Assembly (NCBI GenBank): GCA_022764505.1 | Contig: JALEQJ010000040.1 | Coordinates: 53,540 to 117,539, forward strand | Direction of reading: 5' to 3' | Source of the DNA: Phocaeicola sp. | Lineage (GTDB): Bacteria > Bacteroidota > Bacteroidia > Bacteroidales > Bacteroidaceae | DNA: 64,000 bases | Part shown: positions 1 to 9,618 of the stretch, piece by piece | How positions within the stretch are numbered: the stretch's first letter is position 1 | Layout of the letters: each line of letters opens with the position of its first letter | Notes under the pieces: model-generated | Database searches by the model: none | Told to the model about the DNA's origin: nothing | The model's input: the letters and a program-made list of their open reading frames with translations, nothing else | Translations under genes and position numbers: made by a program

Positions 1-127
1 CTGAGCCATTTACTCCCAATATGGCTAATTTCTGATTCTCCTGAACAGTAAATGAAATGTTATCTAAAAGAATCTTAGAACTAAGTCTGTAAGAGAGGTT
101 TACTATTTCAAATTCTTTTCTATTCAT
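1..127 (-). CDS. ABC transporter ATP-binding protein, 5' end only
   Basis: Only the first 42 codons are inside the window; the gene runs off the left edge. The frame begins at ATG 127 and reads into LDNISFTV, typical of the first strands of an ABC ATPase, then LAILGVNGS, the start of a Walker A loop. Its ATG lies inside the end of the SagB-type gene (ATGAATAG, 8-base overlap), so the two are probably translationally coupled. Azol(in)e RiPP clusters usually carry an ABC exporter, so export of the modified peptide is the likely role. That is an inference from context, because permease and substrate are not visible. Confidence 0.75.
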   Translation of the reverse strand, partial: MNRKEFEIVNLSYRLSSKILLDNISFTVQENQKLAILGVNGS

Positions 128-980
128 AACTGCGTTTCCCTATTACAATCGTATTTTGAATGGATTCTAACTGCCCATCAATACCCAAGAACTCCTCTAT
201 GTCGCTATCATGATATCCTCCAAGCATACAACAGCCTAAATCCAGAGCTTCTGCTATCAAACTCATAGTCTGTCCTAGAAATCCAACCTCAAGTAACATA
301 AATCTATATCCACGCTCACCATATTTAATATATAGACGATCAATAAAAGCTGTGGTAAAGATTACACAACTCACGTCTTTAGAATTAATATATGGATCCG
401 CTCCAGAGTGCTTCTGTATCACATCCAAGAAATCTCCATATTTTACTACTTCTATAGAATTATCATCTGGACTGTAATGATATAACCCTTTAGGTAGTTG
501 GGAGTTTATAGTTACAATATATATCTCACATGCAAAAAGACCTCCCCCTGAAGGTACAGGTCTAAATTTCCATGCCACTCCCTCATTAATACTCTCCTTA
601 CGATTTATTCCATACGAATACCTCAGGATATAATACAATTCTTTTAATGAAATATTATAGGGTGTGTACTTCCTTGTGCTCTTTCTTGATCTTAATACAT
701 TAAATATATTTACATTCACCAAACTATCTTCGTAATCATTAAGATAGAATTTCTGGTGCCCTTCATATCTCTTAAAAGGCTGAGCTGCTCGTTTTAAAAC
801 AAATGGGTGATAAAAACCAAATGTCAATTTTGACAGTTTTTTTACGTCAAGCACGTCGTACTTGGAATCAATCAAATACTGCATACACAAAGATGATTCA
901 TACTTACGAACATTATATATAGATGAGTCTTTCTTGCGTATCTTATCCAGTACGCTTGCTGTTAAAGTATCTTTGTTCAT
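120..980 (-). CDS. SagB-type dehydrogenase (azoline oxidase) of a RiPP cluster
   Basis: A 286-aa nitroreductase-fold protein. The segment SRKSTRKYTPYNISLKEL, about residues 98-115, is the FMN-binding start of the SagB-type domain. It is followed by VPSGGGLFACEIYIV and a LYHYSPDDNSIEVV stretch, also usual for this family. SagB-type enzymes use FMN to oxidise thiazolines and oxazolines to thiazoles and oxazoles after a YcaO enzyme has closed the rings. Its neighbours, YcaO and the cyclodehydratase partner upstream and an ABC ATPase overlapping its stop, fit that job. The gap to the YcaO gene is about 55 bases. The gene is AT-rich compared with the housekeeping genes to its right, which hints at acquisition. 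Confidence 0.85.
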   Translation of the reverse strand: MNKDTLTASVLDKIRKKDSSIYNVRKYESSLCMQYLIDSKYDVLDVKKLSKLTFGFYHPFVLKRAAQPFKRYEGHQKFYLNDYEDSLVNVNIFNVLRSRKSTRKYTPYNISLKELYYILRYSYGINRKESINEGVAWKFRPVPSGGGLFACEIYIVTINSQLPKGLYHYSPDDNSIEVVKYGDFLDVIQKHSGADPYINSKDVSCVIFTTAFIDRLYIKYGERGYRFMLLEVGFLGQTMSLIAEALDLGCCMLGGYHDSDIEEFLGIDGQLESIQNTIVIGKRSYE

Positions 981-1035
981 TATATTGATCTTTTACTTTT
1001 AAAGTTTTAGCACAGAGTGTCAAATAGTTCACATT

Positions 1036-2340
1036 TCACGGGAAAGGGTGAGGTTTGATCGTCAAGTCATCAAATGATAGTTTTGTAAATCCCATTTTCT
1101 CTGGTACTTCAAACAATCTATTTCCTCCAAGATAGTATCTACCATAAGCACCATTAAGTGGAATAAGTTGAGGACATATAACTCGAATCACTTTGAAGTT
1201 CTCTTCAGCAATATCCTCAGTAGTGATATCTTTGCAATATATATCAAGTCCTAAGTCTTTAAAGATTTTCAGTATACTTTTAATCTTGGAACTAGAGCTC
1301 ATTTCACTTTCTTCTTCATATGCTACAGATTTACTTTCTGACCTTTCTATCCATTTTCTAAAGATCTCTTGCTCCTCAGGGTGTCTAGTATAGTATATGC
1401 TATGATCCTCAAAAGATTTCAGTTCACTTAAATCATCCATCTTCTTTTCATTCTCTTTTAGTAAAAAACGGTAATAAGGAACAGATTGACATAATTCTAA
1501 AATTGTTTTATTGATAGCAGCAGTATATGTCATCCTCGTTGCTGCAGAAAAAGCTACGAATTTTCCAAAATCATGTTCACCTTCTAATATACCGACTATT
1601 GAAGGCACTTTAATATCAGTTGTCATGTCAAAAAGATGTAGTTTCATATGTGATGGAATTATCTTTTCAACATTCTTCTTTAACTTACCTTGTATCTTTA
1701 TTTTAGGGAGTTCTAGTTGTCCCATCCAACTAATCATAAATGCGTCCCTTTCAATCACTTCATATATAGCATTAAGAAAAGCATCATAATAATTCGTATG
1801 GGCTGCAAAGCCTGTAGATATTTGTTCAGATATATGTATTTTCCCTTTTGTAAATGGCATATATATAAAAGTTGAAGGACATAAGACCTCTTTTCGACTT
1901 AATACATCATAAACCTTGTCCCAATAAACTACAGTATCATTAGTAAAAGGTTTGAAAGGAAAAGAATTTTCTTGGTATTGGTAATTATGAAACAATGAAA
2001 ATGAAGATGGACAAATCGCATCATAACCACGAGCTATTAAATCCGTATAAGAAGATTCTATCATCGTTTCTAAGTTATAAAAGGTAGGACAATAACGCTC
2101 TACTCCCTCACCAATAGCCGATAAAACTGCTTCTTCTAACTCAAATCCACAACCTCCACTTTTACCGGCATAATACTCGCCATTCAGAACTTTTGTTTCA
2201 CAATTATACGCAGAGACAGCCTTGATTTTTGGATCTGAGTTGAATTTTTCAACGTTGCCTATATGAGTGAGAATCCCTGTCATCTCGGATACAAAATTTA
2301 GGGATCGTTCCAATTTCATATGTGAACTTTCTATTATCAT
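1036..2340 (-). CDS. YcaO-domain cyclodehydratase subunit (azoline-forming)
   Basis: A 434-aa YcaO-family protein. Visible family marks are GFELEEAVLSAIGEGVERY near residue 65-85, the EVIERDAFMISW motif in the middle, and the proline-ended C-terminus KPHPFP. A proline-rich end is typical of YcaO proteins that make azolines, where it contributes to the active site. These enzymes use ATP to activate a peptide amide so that Cys, Ser or Thr side chains form thiazolines or oxazolines. Here it would work with the separate leader-binding partner encoded 11 bases upstream (2352-3311) and the SagB-type oxidase downstream. Which residues it modifies is unknown because no precursor peptide is visible. 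Confidence 0.87.
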   Translation of the reverse strand: MIIESSHMKLERSLNFVSEMTGILTHIGNVEKFNSDPKIKAVSAYNCETKVLNGEYYAGKSGGCGFELEEAVLSAIGEGVERYCPTFYNLETMIESSYTDLIARGYDAICPSSFSLFHNYQYQENSFPFKPFTNDTVVYWDKVYDVLSRKEVLCPSTFIYMPFTKGKIHISEQISTGFAAHTNYYDAFLNAIYEVIERDAFMISWMGQLELPKIKIQGKLKKNVEKIIPSHMKLHLFDMTTDIKVPSIVGILEGEHDFGKFVAFSAATRMTYTAAINKTILELCQSVPYYRFLLKENEKKMDDLSELKSFEDHSIYYTRHPEEQEIFRKWIERSESKSVAYEEESEMSSSSKIKSILKIFKDLGLDIYCKDITTEDIAEENFKVIRVICPQLIPLNGAYGRYYLGGNRLFEVPEKMGFTKLSFDDLTIKPHPFP

Positions 2341-2351
2341 ATCTCAAATTT

Positions 2352-3311
2352 TTATAGTATTTCCAATGTTATAGGGTCAAGCCATGGAGCACATGCATTA
2401 TTCATTTTTATGCTACAATGAGGGCAAAATGGAACCTTATAAAAACGATGCCAATTTGTTGTTAAATCATCAAAATTTATTTCATATAATTGTTTGTAAG
2501 TATAAGGGAAGCTATAATCCATAACAAACTTTTTACATTCTATGATTGCTATATTATAAACAATGTTATAATTGCTAAAATTCATTCTTCCGATATGGCT
2601 ATTTCTCAAATTCTCAACAAGCCATTCATCATAAAGTTCCAATTCCTTATAATTTATAAAGGTTGATTTGATCCTTTTTTCAAAACAAGAATAACATCCT
2701 GTTTTTTCACCACAAAATAAAGGTCCAACAAAACCACGATTATGTCTAAAGCAAGAAATCAAAAGCCACGCCTTATTTAATGATAAAGCTATTTTGTTAT
2801 AGCGGCTTAAGAAGAAAGGGTTATAGCTAGTTTTATCAACTATAGTAAAGTCTTTCTTAAATAGAAAATCTCTGATTTCATCATCTGTAGTATCTTTATC
2901 GTACCTTAAGAAAGATAAATTTGTTTTAGCTAACTCTGAGTTTGAAGCTATATCATATGCTATTTTGTTATTTTTAGTAATAACTACACCTATATTTTTT
3001 TTATAAAACTCTTCGTCAATACCAAAGTTACTATCATATATATTACCTTCAGATAAAGAACTTTCGTCATTATAGTGTAAAAAACCATTTTGTTTTAATG
3101 TAAAGAAAAAATCTAAGATTTCGCTAAACTCATACTTTTCCTTAAACTGTCTTACTATTTTAGAATAATCTTCCGAAGAATTCAATAAGGACTCAAACAT
3201 ACATTTCTTTTTATCATTCTTATCGAACTCCACCTTAAACATTCTTCCTGCACTATGCAACTGATAGCATTGGTCAGAAATTTTAATTACGTCAAAATGT
3301 CTTTTTATCAT
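2352..3311 (-). CDS. Cyclodehydratase partner protein (RRE/E1-like, zinc tetrad)
   Basis: A 319-aa protein of the TOMM cyclodehydratase-partner (SagC/ocin-ThiF-like) type. The signature is GPLFCGEKTGCYSCFEKR with Cys 206 and Cys 209, plus FCPHC near the end with Cys 296 and Cys 299. Together these form the structural zinc site expected of this family. The N-terminal 90 residues have the size and charge pattern of a RiPP recognition element that would hold the leader peptide and present it to the YcaO enzyme; that part is inferred. It is the first visible gene of the minus-strand operon. Codon use is very AT-rich, with many TTT, AAT and AAA codons. The 600 bases upstream hold no convincing precursor gene. 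Confidence 0.8.
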   Translation of the reverse strand: MIKRHFDVIKISDQCYQLHSAGRMFKVEFDKNDKKKCMFESLLNSSEDYSKIVRQFKEKYEFSEILDFFFTLKQNGFLHYNDESSLSEGNIYDSNFGIDEEFYKKNIGVVITKNNKIAYDIASNSELAKTNLSFLRYDKDTTDDEIRDFLFKKDFTIVDKTSYNPFFLSRYNKIALSLNKAWLLISCFRHNRGFVGPLFCGEKTGCYSCFEKRIKSTFINYKELELYDEWLVENLRNSHIGRMNFSNYNIVYNIAIIECKKFVMDYSFPYTYKQLYEINFDDLTTNWHRFYKVPFCPHCSIKMNNACAPWLDPITLEIL

Positions 3312-3876
3312 CGGATCAATGATTTATTATCTTTAGTTTAGTTCCTAATAAGGCATCTGTAAAAAGAATTGAGAATAAACTCTTTGCAGGAAAAATAAAC
3401 GCCCACAAAAGCAAATAGAGAATATAACTATAAGCTTAAATAGATTAGAAACCGAAAAAAAATATTGCTAATTTATTCAAAAGAAAACTTGTGGAAATGA
3501 AAGAAAAATTCCCACTCTACGTCAAACTCCACGAATTGGAAGAATCTTGACCACTATCTGTAAAGTATATGTATGTAAAAATGTCATAAACAATCGCTTT
3601 ACGGATTACACTTCAAAGTTATGACCCGCAAATGACGTACACAAGTGGATAATAAAAAAAATGCTATAATTTCTTTTTTTTTAACACCTCAAAAAAAAGA
3701 GCAACATAAAATCATAAGCCTCAGATTTTCATTCTATACTTTCTGACACTTTAGTTTATTTCACAGCAATGAGTAATAAAAACAATCTTATTATTTCTTT
3801 CGGATATATAGATGTTTCTTTCTTCCCTATAATCTGAGAACTATACTCAAAGCATACGTTTTTATATGGAAAATCG
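3312..3876. other. Non-coding gap between RiPP cluster and lptF-like gene
   Basis: About 560 AT-rich bases between two divergently transcribed units. I checked both strands for a RiPP precursor with a leader and a Cys/Ser/Thr-rich tail and found only frames of about 20 codons or fewer, or frames without a start codon. The promoters of both flanking units are expected here; only the rightward one at 3877-3884 is recognisable. Confidence 0.5.
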
Positions 3877-3884
3877 TACTTTTG
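3877..3884 (+). promoter_or_regulatory. Bacteroidota -7 element for the LptF/LptG-family gene
   Basis: TACTTTTG matches the Bacteroidota TAnnTTTG box. Transcription would begin near 3891, about 20 bases before the ATG at 3912. This argues against longer upstream starts and against a frame beginning at 3866. The -33 box is weak. Confidence 0.5.
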
Positions 3885-3911
3885 CAAGACTTCTAATAGG
3901 AAGTGTTTACT

Positions 3912-5792
3912 ATGCTACGTATAAAGAAACTGGACATATTTCTGCTGAAGAGTTATCTGCTTGTGTTTGCAGGTACTTTCTTTATCTGCCTATTCATCTT
4001 TATGATGCAGTTTTTATGGAAATACGTAGACGAACTGGTGGGAAAAGGACTCTCTTTCGATGTCTTTGCACAGTTTTTCGTATTGGCAGGTATCACACTC
4101 ATTCCTATGTCTTTGCCTCTGGCTATTCTTTTGGCATCACTTATTACTTTCGGGAATTTCGGTGAACGGTACGAGTTACTCTCTATGAAGGCGGCAGGCA
4201 TTTCTCTTTTACGCATATTACGCCCTATCGCCCTACTCTGCACCTTCTTAGGCTTTACTTCTTTTTATTTCCAAGATGTAATAGGACCCAGCGCACAAAA
4301 AGAACTGTGGACACTGCTTATTTCTATGAAGATGAAAACCCCGGAAGTAGAAATCCCGGAGGAGGTATTCTACAATGATATGGACGGGATAAACATCTAT
4401 GTAAAAAAGAAAGACCCTCAAACGGGAGAATTGAAAGATGTGCTTGTTTACGATTTCAGAGAAGGCTTTGAGAACGCACGCATCGTATGGGCAGAAAGAG
4501 GAAAACTGGAAATGTCCGCAGATAACCAGTTCATCGTGCTACACTTTTATAACGGAGAGCAGTTTGAAAACCTCAGAGAACAGGCTGGGCTATCCAATAA
4601 CGTACCTTATAGAAGAGAAACTTTCAAAGAAAAGCACGCTATCATACCGTTTGACACGAATTTCAATAAGGTAGACGGCAACTTCCTCGATGAACGTGCA
4701 GATACCAAAGGTATGGAACGTATCAATCTTGCCATAGACTCTCTTACACACTATGCAGACAGCGTAGGAAGACTCTACTACGACCGTACAATGCAACAAA
4801 ATGTCTTTCGGGACAGAGTGCCTACCACAGAGGTAGCAGAAGTTTCCACAGCCCCACTTCGCTTGGACAGCATCTTTCGGAGCTTAAACAGAGAAAAGAA
4901 ACTCAATGTCCTCCAACAAGCCTCTATGGAAGCCCAAAATATGATGAATATGGGAGAAGTGGAAGGTTACACACTGGTAGAAACAGAGAAAAACATACGT
5001 TCGCATATCTCTGCGTGGCATAGAAAATTCACCTTGTCTTTGGCTTGTTTGCTGTTCTTTTTTATCGGCGCACCATTGGGATCTATCATCAGAAAAGGAG
5101 GGTTGGGTACCCCTGTCGTGATTTCCGTCTTGTTCTTTGTTTTGTATTACATTATAGACACAGGGGCTATGCGTATTGCCAAAACAGGTGGTATGAGCCC
5201 TATCTTAGGTACGTGGATCAGCTCTTTGGTATTGGCTCCCATCGGGTTTTTCCTTACTTATAAATCCAATAGAGATTCTGTAGTATTCAATATAGACACC
5301 TATACCTATATGATACGCAGGTTCTTCGGTATAAGAGGCAAAAGACACATAGCAAGGAAAGAGGTCATCATCTACGAACCCGGTCCTACTTGTGCCACTA
5401 AGTTATCCGAACTATCTACGGCGTGTAACCAATATCTCGCACTGCACCTCCAAAAAATCACTCCGAACTATATCAAGCTCTTTTGGTACAATGACCAAGA
5501 GGCTGAAGTTCGCCATATAGTAGAAGATATGGACAAACTGATAGAAGAACTGAGCAACACAAAAAATGCTCATATTATCAATGCACTGAATAAATTTCCT
5601 TATCTTGCCTCCAATGCGCATCTATTGCCTATCCGACAGAGATGGCAGAGTGTACTATGCGGAGTATTCTTCCCCATAGGTATTTGCTTGTGGGTACGCA
5701 TATGGAAGTATAGAAAACGCTTGAAAAAAGATCTACAGACTATTATTTCTACAAATCAAACCATCATAGAATTATTACAAACCCCAATATAA
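3912..5792 (+). CDS. LptF/LptG-family permease (LPS transport)
   Basis: A 626-aa inner-membrane protein starting MLRIKKLD. It has the YjgP/YjgQ layout: transmembrane segments in the first 125 residues (for example around [18 protein letters not shown]), a long periplasmic middle part, then further membrane segments from about residue 370. LptF/LptG proteins form the membrane part of the ABC machine that extracts lipopolysaccharide from the inner membrane. The Bacteroidota form carries a longer tail, seen here after residue 450, with one more hydrophobic segment near the end. ATG 3912 is preferred over GTG 3903 because of the upstream -7 box. ribBA follows after one base, so the two genes are co-transcribed. 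Confidence 0.87.
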   Translation: MLRIKKLDIFLLKSYLLVFAGTFFICLFIFMMQFLWKYVDELVGKGLSFDVFAQFFVLAGITLIPMSLPLAILLASLITFGNFGERYELLSMKAAGISLLRILRPIALLCTFLGFTSFYFQDVIGPSAQKELWTLLISMKMKTPEVEIPEEVFYNDMDGINIYVKKKDPQTGELKDVLVYDFREGFENARIVWAERGKLEMSADNQFIVLHFYNGEQFENLREQAGLSNNVPYRRETFKEKHAIIPFDTNFNKVDGNFLDERADTKGMERINLAIDSLTHYADSVGRLYYDRTMQQNVFRDRVPTTEVAEVSTAPLRLDSIFRSLNREKKLNVLQQASMEAQNMMNMGEVEGYTLVETEKNIRSHISAWHRKFTLSLACLLFFFIGAPLGSIIRKGGLGTPVVISVLFFVLYYIIDTGAMRIAKTGGMSPILGTWISSLVLAPIGFFLTYKSNRDSVVFNIDTYTYMIRRFFGIRGKRHIARKEVIIYEPGPTCATKLSELSTACNQYLALHLQKITPNYIKLFWYNDQEAEVRHIVEDMDKLIEELSNTKNAHIINALNKFPYLASNAHLLPIRQRWQSVLCGVFFPIGICLWVRIWKYRKRLKKDLQTIISTNQTIIELLQTPI

Positions 5793-5793
5793 T

Positions 5794-7008
5794 ATGGAAA
5801 ATTTCAAACTTAACACTATAGAAGAAGCCATAGAAGACTTCAAAGCAGGAAAACTCCTCATCGTAGTAGACGATGAAGACCGTGAAAACGAGGGAGACCT
5901 CATTATGGCAGCGGAACTCATCACGCCGGAGCAAGTAAACTTTATGTTACACAATGCCAGAGGCTTGCTTTGTGTACCTATTACCATATCACGTTGTAAA
6001 GAATTGGACCTGCCTAAACAAGTAGAAAGCAATACTTCTATGCTCGGTACTCCTTTTACGGTAACTGTAGATAAGTTGGAGGGCTGCACTACGGGAGTAT
6101 CCGCCGCAGACAGAGCCGCTACAATCCGTGCCTTGGCAGACCCCGCATCTACTCCGGAAACATTTGGTAGACCGGGGCATATCAACCCCCTTTATGCACA
6201 AGACAAAGGCGTCCTACGCAGAGCAGGACACACCGAAGCCGCAGTAGACTTGGCACGTTTAGCCGGATTATACCCGGCAGGCGCACTTATGGAGATAATG
6301 AACGAAGACGGAACTATGGCACGTATGCCGGAATTGATAGAGTTCGGCAAGAAGCATAACCTGAAAATCATTTCTATAGCAGACCTCATCTCTTATAGAC
6401 TGAAACAAGAATCACTCGTAGAAAAAGGAGTAGAAGTACATATGCCTACTGCCTACGGAGATTTCCGTCTTATTCCTTTCAAACAAAAAAGCAACGGTTT
6501 GGAACACGTAGCTCTCATCAAGGGAGAAATTCGTCCGGATGAACCTATTTTGGTACGTGTACATTCTTCTTGCATCACAGGAGATATATTTGGTTCTAAA
6601 CGTTGCGATTGTGGAGACCAGCTACACAAAGCAATGGAACTTATAGAGAAAGAAGGAAAAGGAACTATCATCTACCTGAATCAAGAAGGACGCGGCATAG
6701 GTCTGATGGACAAGATGCGTGCCTACAAGCTACAAGAAGAAGGTTTGGATACAGTAGATGCCAATCTACATTTGGGACACAACGCCGATGAAAGAGACTA
6801 TGGTGTAGGTGCACAAATTATGCGTGAAATAGGTATTCAGAAGATGCGCCTCATCACCAATAATCCCGTGAAACGTGTAGGACTGGAAGCCTATGGACTG
6901 GAAATTGTAGAAAATGTTCCCATAGAAATCACTCCCAACAAGTACAATGAAAGATACTTGCAAACAAAAAAAGAAAGAATGGGACACACCCTGCATTTCA
7001 AGAAATAA
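5794..7008 (+). CDS. ribBA: Bifunctional riboflavin enzyme RibBA
   Basis: A 404-aa fusion. Residues 1-205 are 3,4-dihydroxy-2-butanone-4-phosphate synthase, which acts on ribulose 5-phosphate; the acidic [10 protein letters not shown] motif binds substrate and magnesium. Residues 206-404 are GTP cyclohydrolase II, which opens GTP at the start of riboflavin synthesis. Its zinc cysteines lie in [20 protein letters not shown], and NQEGRGIGL follows. Both catalytic sets look intact and the length is normal for the fusion. It starts one base after the LptF/LptG-family stop and ends at a clear terminator. Confidence 0.96.
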   Translation: MENFKLNTIEEAIEDFKAGKLLIVVDDEDRENEGDLIMAAELITPEQVNFMLHNARGLLCVPITISRCKELDLPKQVESNTSMLGTPFTVTVDKLEGCTTGVSAADRAATIRALADPASTPETFGRPGHINPLYAQDKGVLRRAGHTEAAVDLARLAGLYPAGALMEIMNEDGTMARMPELIEFGKKHNLKIISIADLISYRLKQESLVEKGVEVHMPTAYGDFRLIPFKQKSNGLEHVALIKGEIRPDEPILVRVHSSCITGDIFGSKRCDCGDQLHKAMELIEKEGKGTIIYLNQEGRGIGLMDKMRAYKLQEEGLDTVDANLHLGHNADERDYGVGAQIMREIGIQKMRLITNNPVKRVGLEAYGLEIVENVPIEITPNKYNERYLQTKKERMGHTLHFKK

Positions 7009-7038
7009 ACGAATCGCACAAGGTTTTGATTAGAATAG

Positions 7039-7085
7039 ACGAGGGTGTGTCAAAATATTTTTTGCTACGCCCTCGTTCTTTTTTT
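7039..7085 (+). terminator. Intrinsic terminator after ribBA
   Basis: ACGAGGG (7039-7045) pairs with CCCTCGT (7070-7076), followed by a run of T. It closes the lptF/G-ribBA transcript. Confidence 0.75.
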
Positions 7086-7189
7086 ATCCTATCATTTGAA
7101 ATTTCTATTTTGTACCTGAGCTTATGTAAACCTTAATACAAATAGAGAAACTCATATCAACTTCCTTTGAATAGGTAAGAAGTTTCCCT

Positions 7190-7490
7190 GATTCTTTTAG
7201 CACAATACCTATGGCATTGTTTTTATACACGTGTATAGGCAGGGTTCTTCGTTTCACTCCGAACGCCTGCCCTAACAACAGCAAATCCCCGATGGGGATT
7301 CCTCGCTTAAACGCTGTATAAGATTATACTCGCAAACAATCTCAGATTTGCGCAGTTACGATAGAAATAGATTATGTGCAGAAAAATAACACCATAGGTG
7401 TTATGCCTTTGTTAGGGCAGGGTTAGAAGCATAGCGGATAACCCTATCTATATGTATCTCATATCACCAACCCCATAGGGGTTGTGCTAC
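7190..7490. repeat. Cluster of REP-like short palindromes
   Basis: A non-coding block packed with short palindromes: TATACACGTGTATA (7224-7237), AATCCCC-gat-GGGGATT (7284-7300), ATAACACC-ata-GGTGTTAT (7386-7404) and AACCCC-ata-GGGGTT (7469-7483). A wider pair is CCTGCCCTAACAA (7266-7278) with its exact reverse complement at 7409-7421, enclosing the smaller ones. The arrangement resembles the REP-like sequences that accompany IS200/IS605-type RAYT transposases in Bacteroidota, but no transposase gene is present. No gene is visible between 7009 and 7812. Confidence 0.55.
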
Positions 7491-7728
7491 GACTAAGGAA
7501 GTAGGATATTAACAATAGTATCATCTATGCTTACCTCTTTGACACTATCAAGAGAAAAGACTTGCATAAGGCAGTTTGAGCAGGAGGGAAGAGAGATAAG
7601 AAAACGAGAGTATGTCTATTTTGACTTTTCCTCGTTTTCTATTCAGATAGTAAAGCAGAGTTCTTTCTACACAAGATTCTACCATAAAACTTAAAAAACC
7701 GACTGTGATAAAACTGAAAAATACTACC

Positions 7729-7736
7729 TACTTTTG
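7729..7736 (+). promoter_or_regulatory. -7 element before the MutS-family gene
   Basis: TACTTTTG matches TAnnTTTG, about 75 bases upstream of the ATG at 7813. The -33 box is unclear, so the call rests mainly on the -7 box and position. Confidence 0.45.
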
Positions 7737-7812
7737 TGCTTATAAACCAATGAGATTATTCCTACAATTTCGGTTCATAATAAGTTGAACTGACGTTAAA
7801 TAGAACAGAGAT

Positions 7813-9582
7813 ATGAGAAAGGAGTACTATATAAATAAGCTAAACACGCAATTACTGATACAAAAATCTCTTGTCAAGAGAAATCATTTTTTTGTTTGGG
7901 GTAAGTTAATATCCTTTAGCCTTATGCTTATCTGTATATGGAGTGGACGTGATAACGTCCCTAATACTTGGCTATATCTTTCTACTCTATGCTTTCTCGT
8001 CTATCTATATCTTGTGTATGCGGATAATCTTGTTAAGAGAAAAAAAGAACATTGCCTCCAGTTGATAAAATTCTATGATGCAGAGATCAAATATTTGGAT
8101 AAAAACATATCTTTTCAAGATGGCAGTAATTATATAGATATACACTCTCCATATTCCTACGATTTAGATGTCTTCGGTTCCGGTTCTTTATTTCAAAGAA
8201 TAAATCGCACAACAACATTCTCCGGAGAAAAGGCTCTTGCACAAAAACTGAGCAATATAAATTCAAGAACAACAGAAGACAGTATAAAACAAGATGCTAT
8301 AGACGAACTTATGCTATCGTCCGAGTTTCGTGAAGATTACCTGTCCACCCCTCATTTTAAGCCTAAATCCATAGAAGACAACACTCTTTCCGATACAGAT
8401 ATACTCTTAAACAAACATATCAAATGGATACGGATATTTCCCGTCTGTACAGCCCTGTGTATCCTATATTTGCTTATCAATTACACTTTTACAGGAATAA
8501 TAAACCCTATCGCATCTACAACTCTAACGGCTCTATTTTTACTCCAACTGTTTATCACTATAGTTGTAAGTAATAAAATTAAAACAGCCCTGCGTATTTC
8601 AAAATCAATAATAGACTTCAATAAAGGTTATATGCCTGTTATTGTAAAGATTTCTGCTCACAGTTTCAAGACTCTACAGCTCCAAAAAATCCAGAAAGTA
8701 GCCCAAAACTACCTTGAAGACTTGAAGTCTATTCGGCGAATAGAAAGTATATATGCCTTGAGAGCCAATCCTTTATTATGGATACTTTTGAATGGTTTCT
8801 TTCTAATAGATCTTTTAGAAACGCTGAAATTCCATCAGTGGAAAATGAAAAGATGGGAAAGTTTTCCTATGTTATTAGAAAATATAGGAGAGTTTGAAGC
8901 GTTGGCAAGTTTTGCCCAGTTCAACTTCAATCACCCCGATTATTGTATCCCAAGACTGAGAGAAGATATACTCATTGATATGAAAAACGGGAAACACCCA
9001 TTTATGGGAAATTCCGGTGTAGGAAATGATTTCTCTATTTCAAAAGGTTCTATTTCCATCATAACAGGAGCCAATATGTCCGGTAAGAGCACTTTTTTGA
9101 GAACGATCGCAGTTAATCTCATTTTGGCAAAGAATGGTTGTAGGGTTCCTGCAGAAGCATTTGATTTTAATCCCAATTCACAGCTATTTACGAGTATGAG
9201 AACGCGTGATGATATAGAAGGTGGAGTATCTTATTTTCAATCTGAAATAATAAGACTGGACAAAGCTATAGATTTGGCTTTAAGTTCCTCTTATGTAATA
9301 CTTATATTGGACGAAGTTCTTAAAGGGACCAATTCTGTAGATAAGTTGGAAGGAACAAAGAAGCTTCTATACTTCTTCGTGAAAAAGGGCTTTACGACAG
9401 TATTAGCTACACATGATATAGATATTACGTCTTTGGATTTGTCCGGAGTTAAAAGAAACTACTGCTTTGAGATAACAGCAGATGATCCTCCCCAATACCC
9501 TTATAAACTGACACAAGGGGTTTGCCAAAACAAGAATGCTTCTTTCCTCGTTGATGGTATGCTAAAGAAAATACGCAAATAA
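7813..9582 (+). CDS. Membrane-anchored MutS-family ATPase
   Basis: A 589-aa protein with a MutS-type ATPase in its C-terminal third. Walker A is GANMSGKST near residues 418-426, the next motif is RTRDDIEGGVSYFQSE, Walker B is ILILDEVLKGTNS, and ATHD is the switch histidine region. The N-terminal DNA mismatch-binding domain of MutS is absent. In its place are two pairs of hydrophobic segments, about residues 25-70 and 195-255, so the protein is probably held in the inner membrane. No Smr nuclease tail of MutS2 is seen. This architecture is common and uncharacterised in Bacteroidota, so a mismatch-repair role should not be assumed. It appears to be transcribed alone. Confidence 0.8.
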   Translation: MRKEYYINKLNTQLLIQKSLVKRNHFFVWGKLISFSLMLICIWSGRDNVPNTWLYLSTLCFLVYLYLVYADNLVKRKKEHCLQLIKFYDAEIKYLDKNISFQDGSNYIDIHSPYSYDLDVFGSGSLFQRINRTTTFSGEKALAQKLSNINSRTTEDSIKQDAIDELMLSSEFREDYLSTPHFKPKSIEDNTLSDTDILLNKHIKWIRIFPVCTALCILYLLINYTFTGIINPIASTTLTALFLLQLFITIVVSNKIKTALRISKSIIDFNKGYMPVIVKISAHSFKTLQLQKIQKVAQNYLEDLKSIRRIESIYALRANPLLWILLNGFFLIDLLETLKFHQWKMKRWESFPMLLENIGEFEALASFAQFNFNHPDYCIPRLREDILIDMKNGKHPFMGNSGVGNDFSISKGSISIITGANMSGKSTFLRTIAVNLILAKNGCRVPAEAFDFNPNSQLFTSMRTRDDIEGGVSYFQSEIIRLDKAIDLALSSSYVILILDEVLKGTNSVDKLEGTKKLLYFFVKKGFTTVLATHDIDITSLDLSGVKRNYCFEITADDPPQYPYKLTQGVCQNKNASFLVDGMLKKIRK

Positions 9583-9618
9583 AAACTTGAACTTATTATC
9601 TGTATTTATAGCTTCTTT

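Noticed and set aside
3312..3440. Hydrophobic minus-strand frame just before the cyclodehydratase partner (…LLLWAFIFPAK…)
   Set aside because: No usable ATG or GTG start; the frame is opened only after a stop with codons such as GCT-TAT. Probably AT-rich chance.
3497..3550. Short plus-strand frame of 17 codons beginning MKEKFPLYVK
   Set aside because: Considered as a RiPP precursor, but it lacks Cys and a Ser/Thr-rich tail, lies on the strand opposite to the cluster, and shows no promoter or conserved leader.
3866..4165. 99-codon frame starting at 3866
   Set aside because: A -7 box lies at 3877-3884 inside it, and it overlaps the clear LptF/LptG-family gene in another frame.
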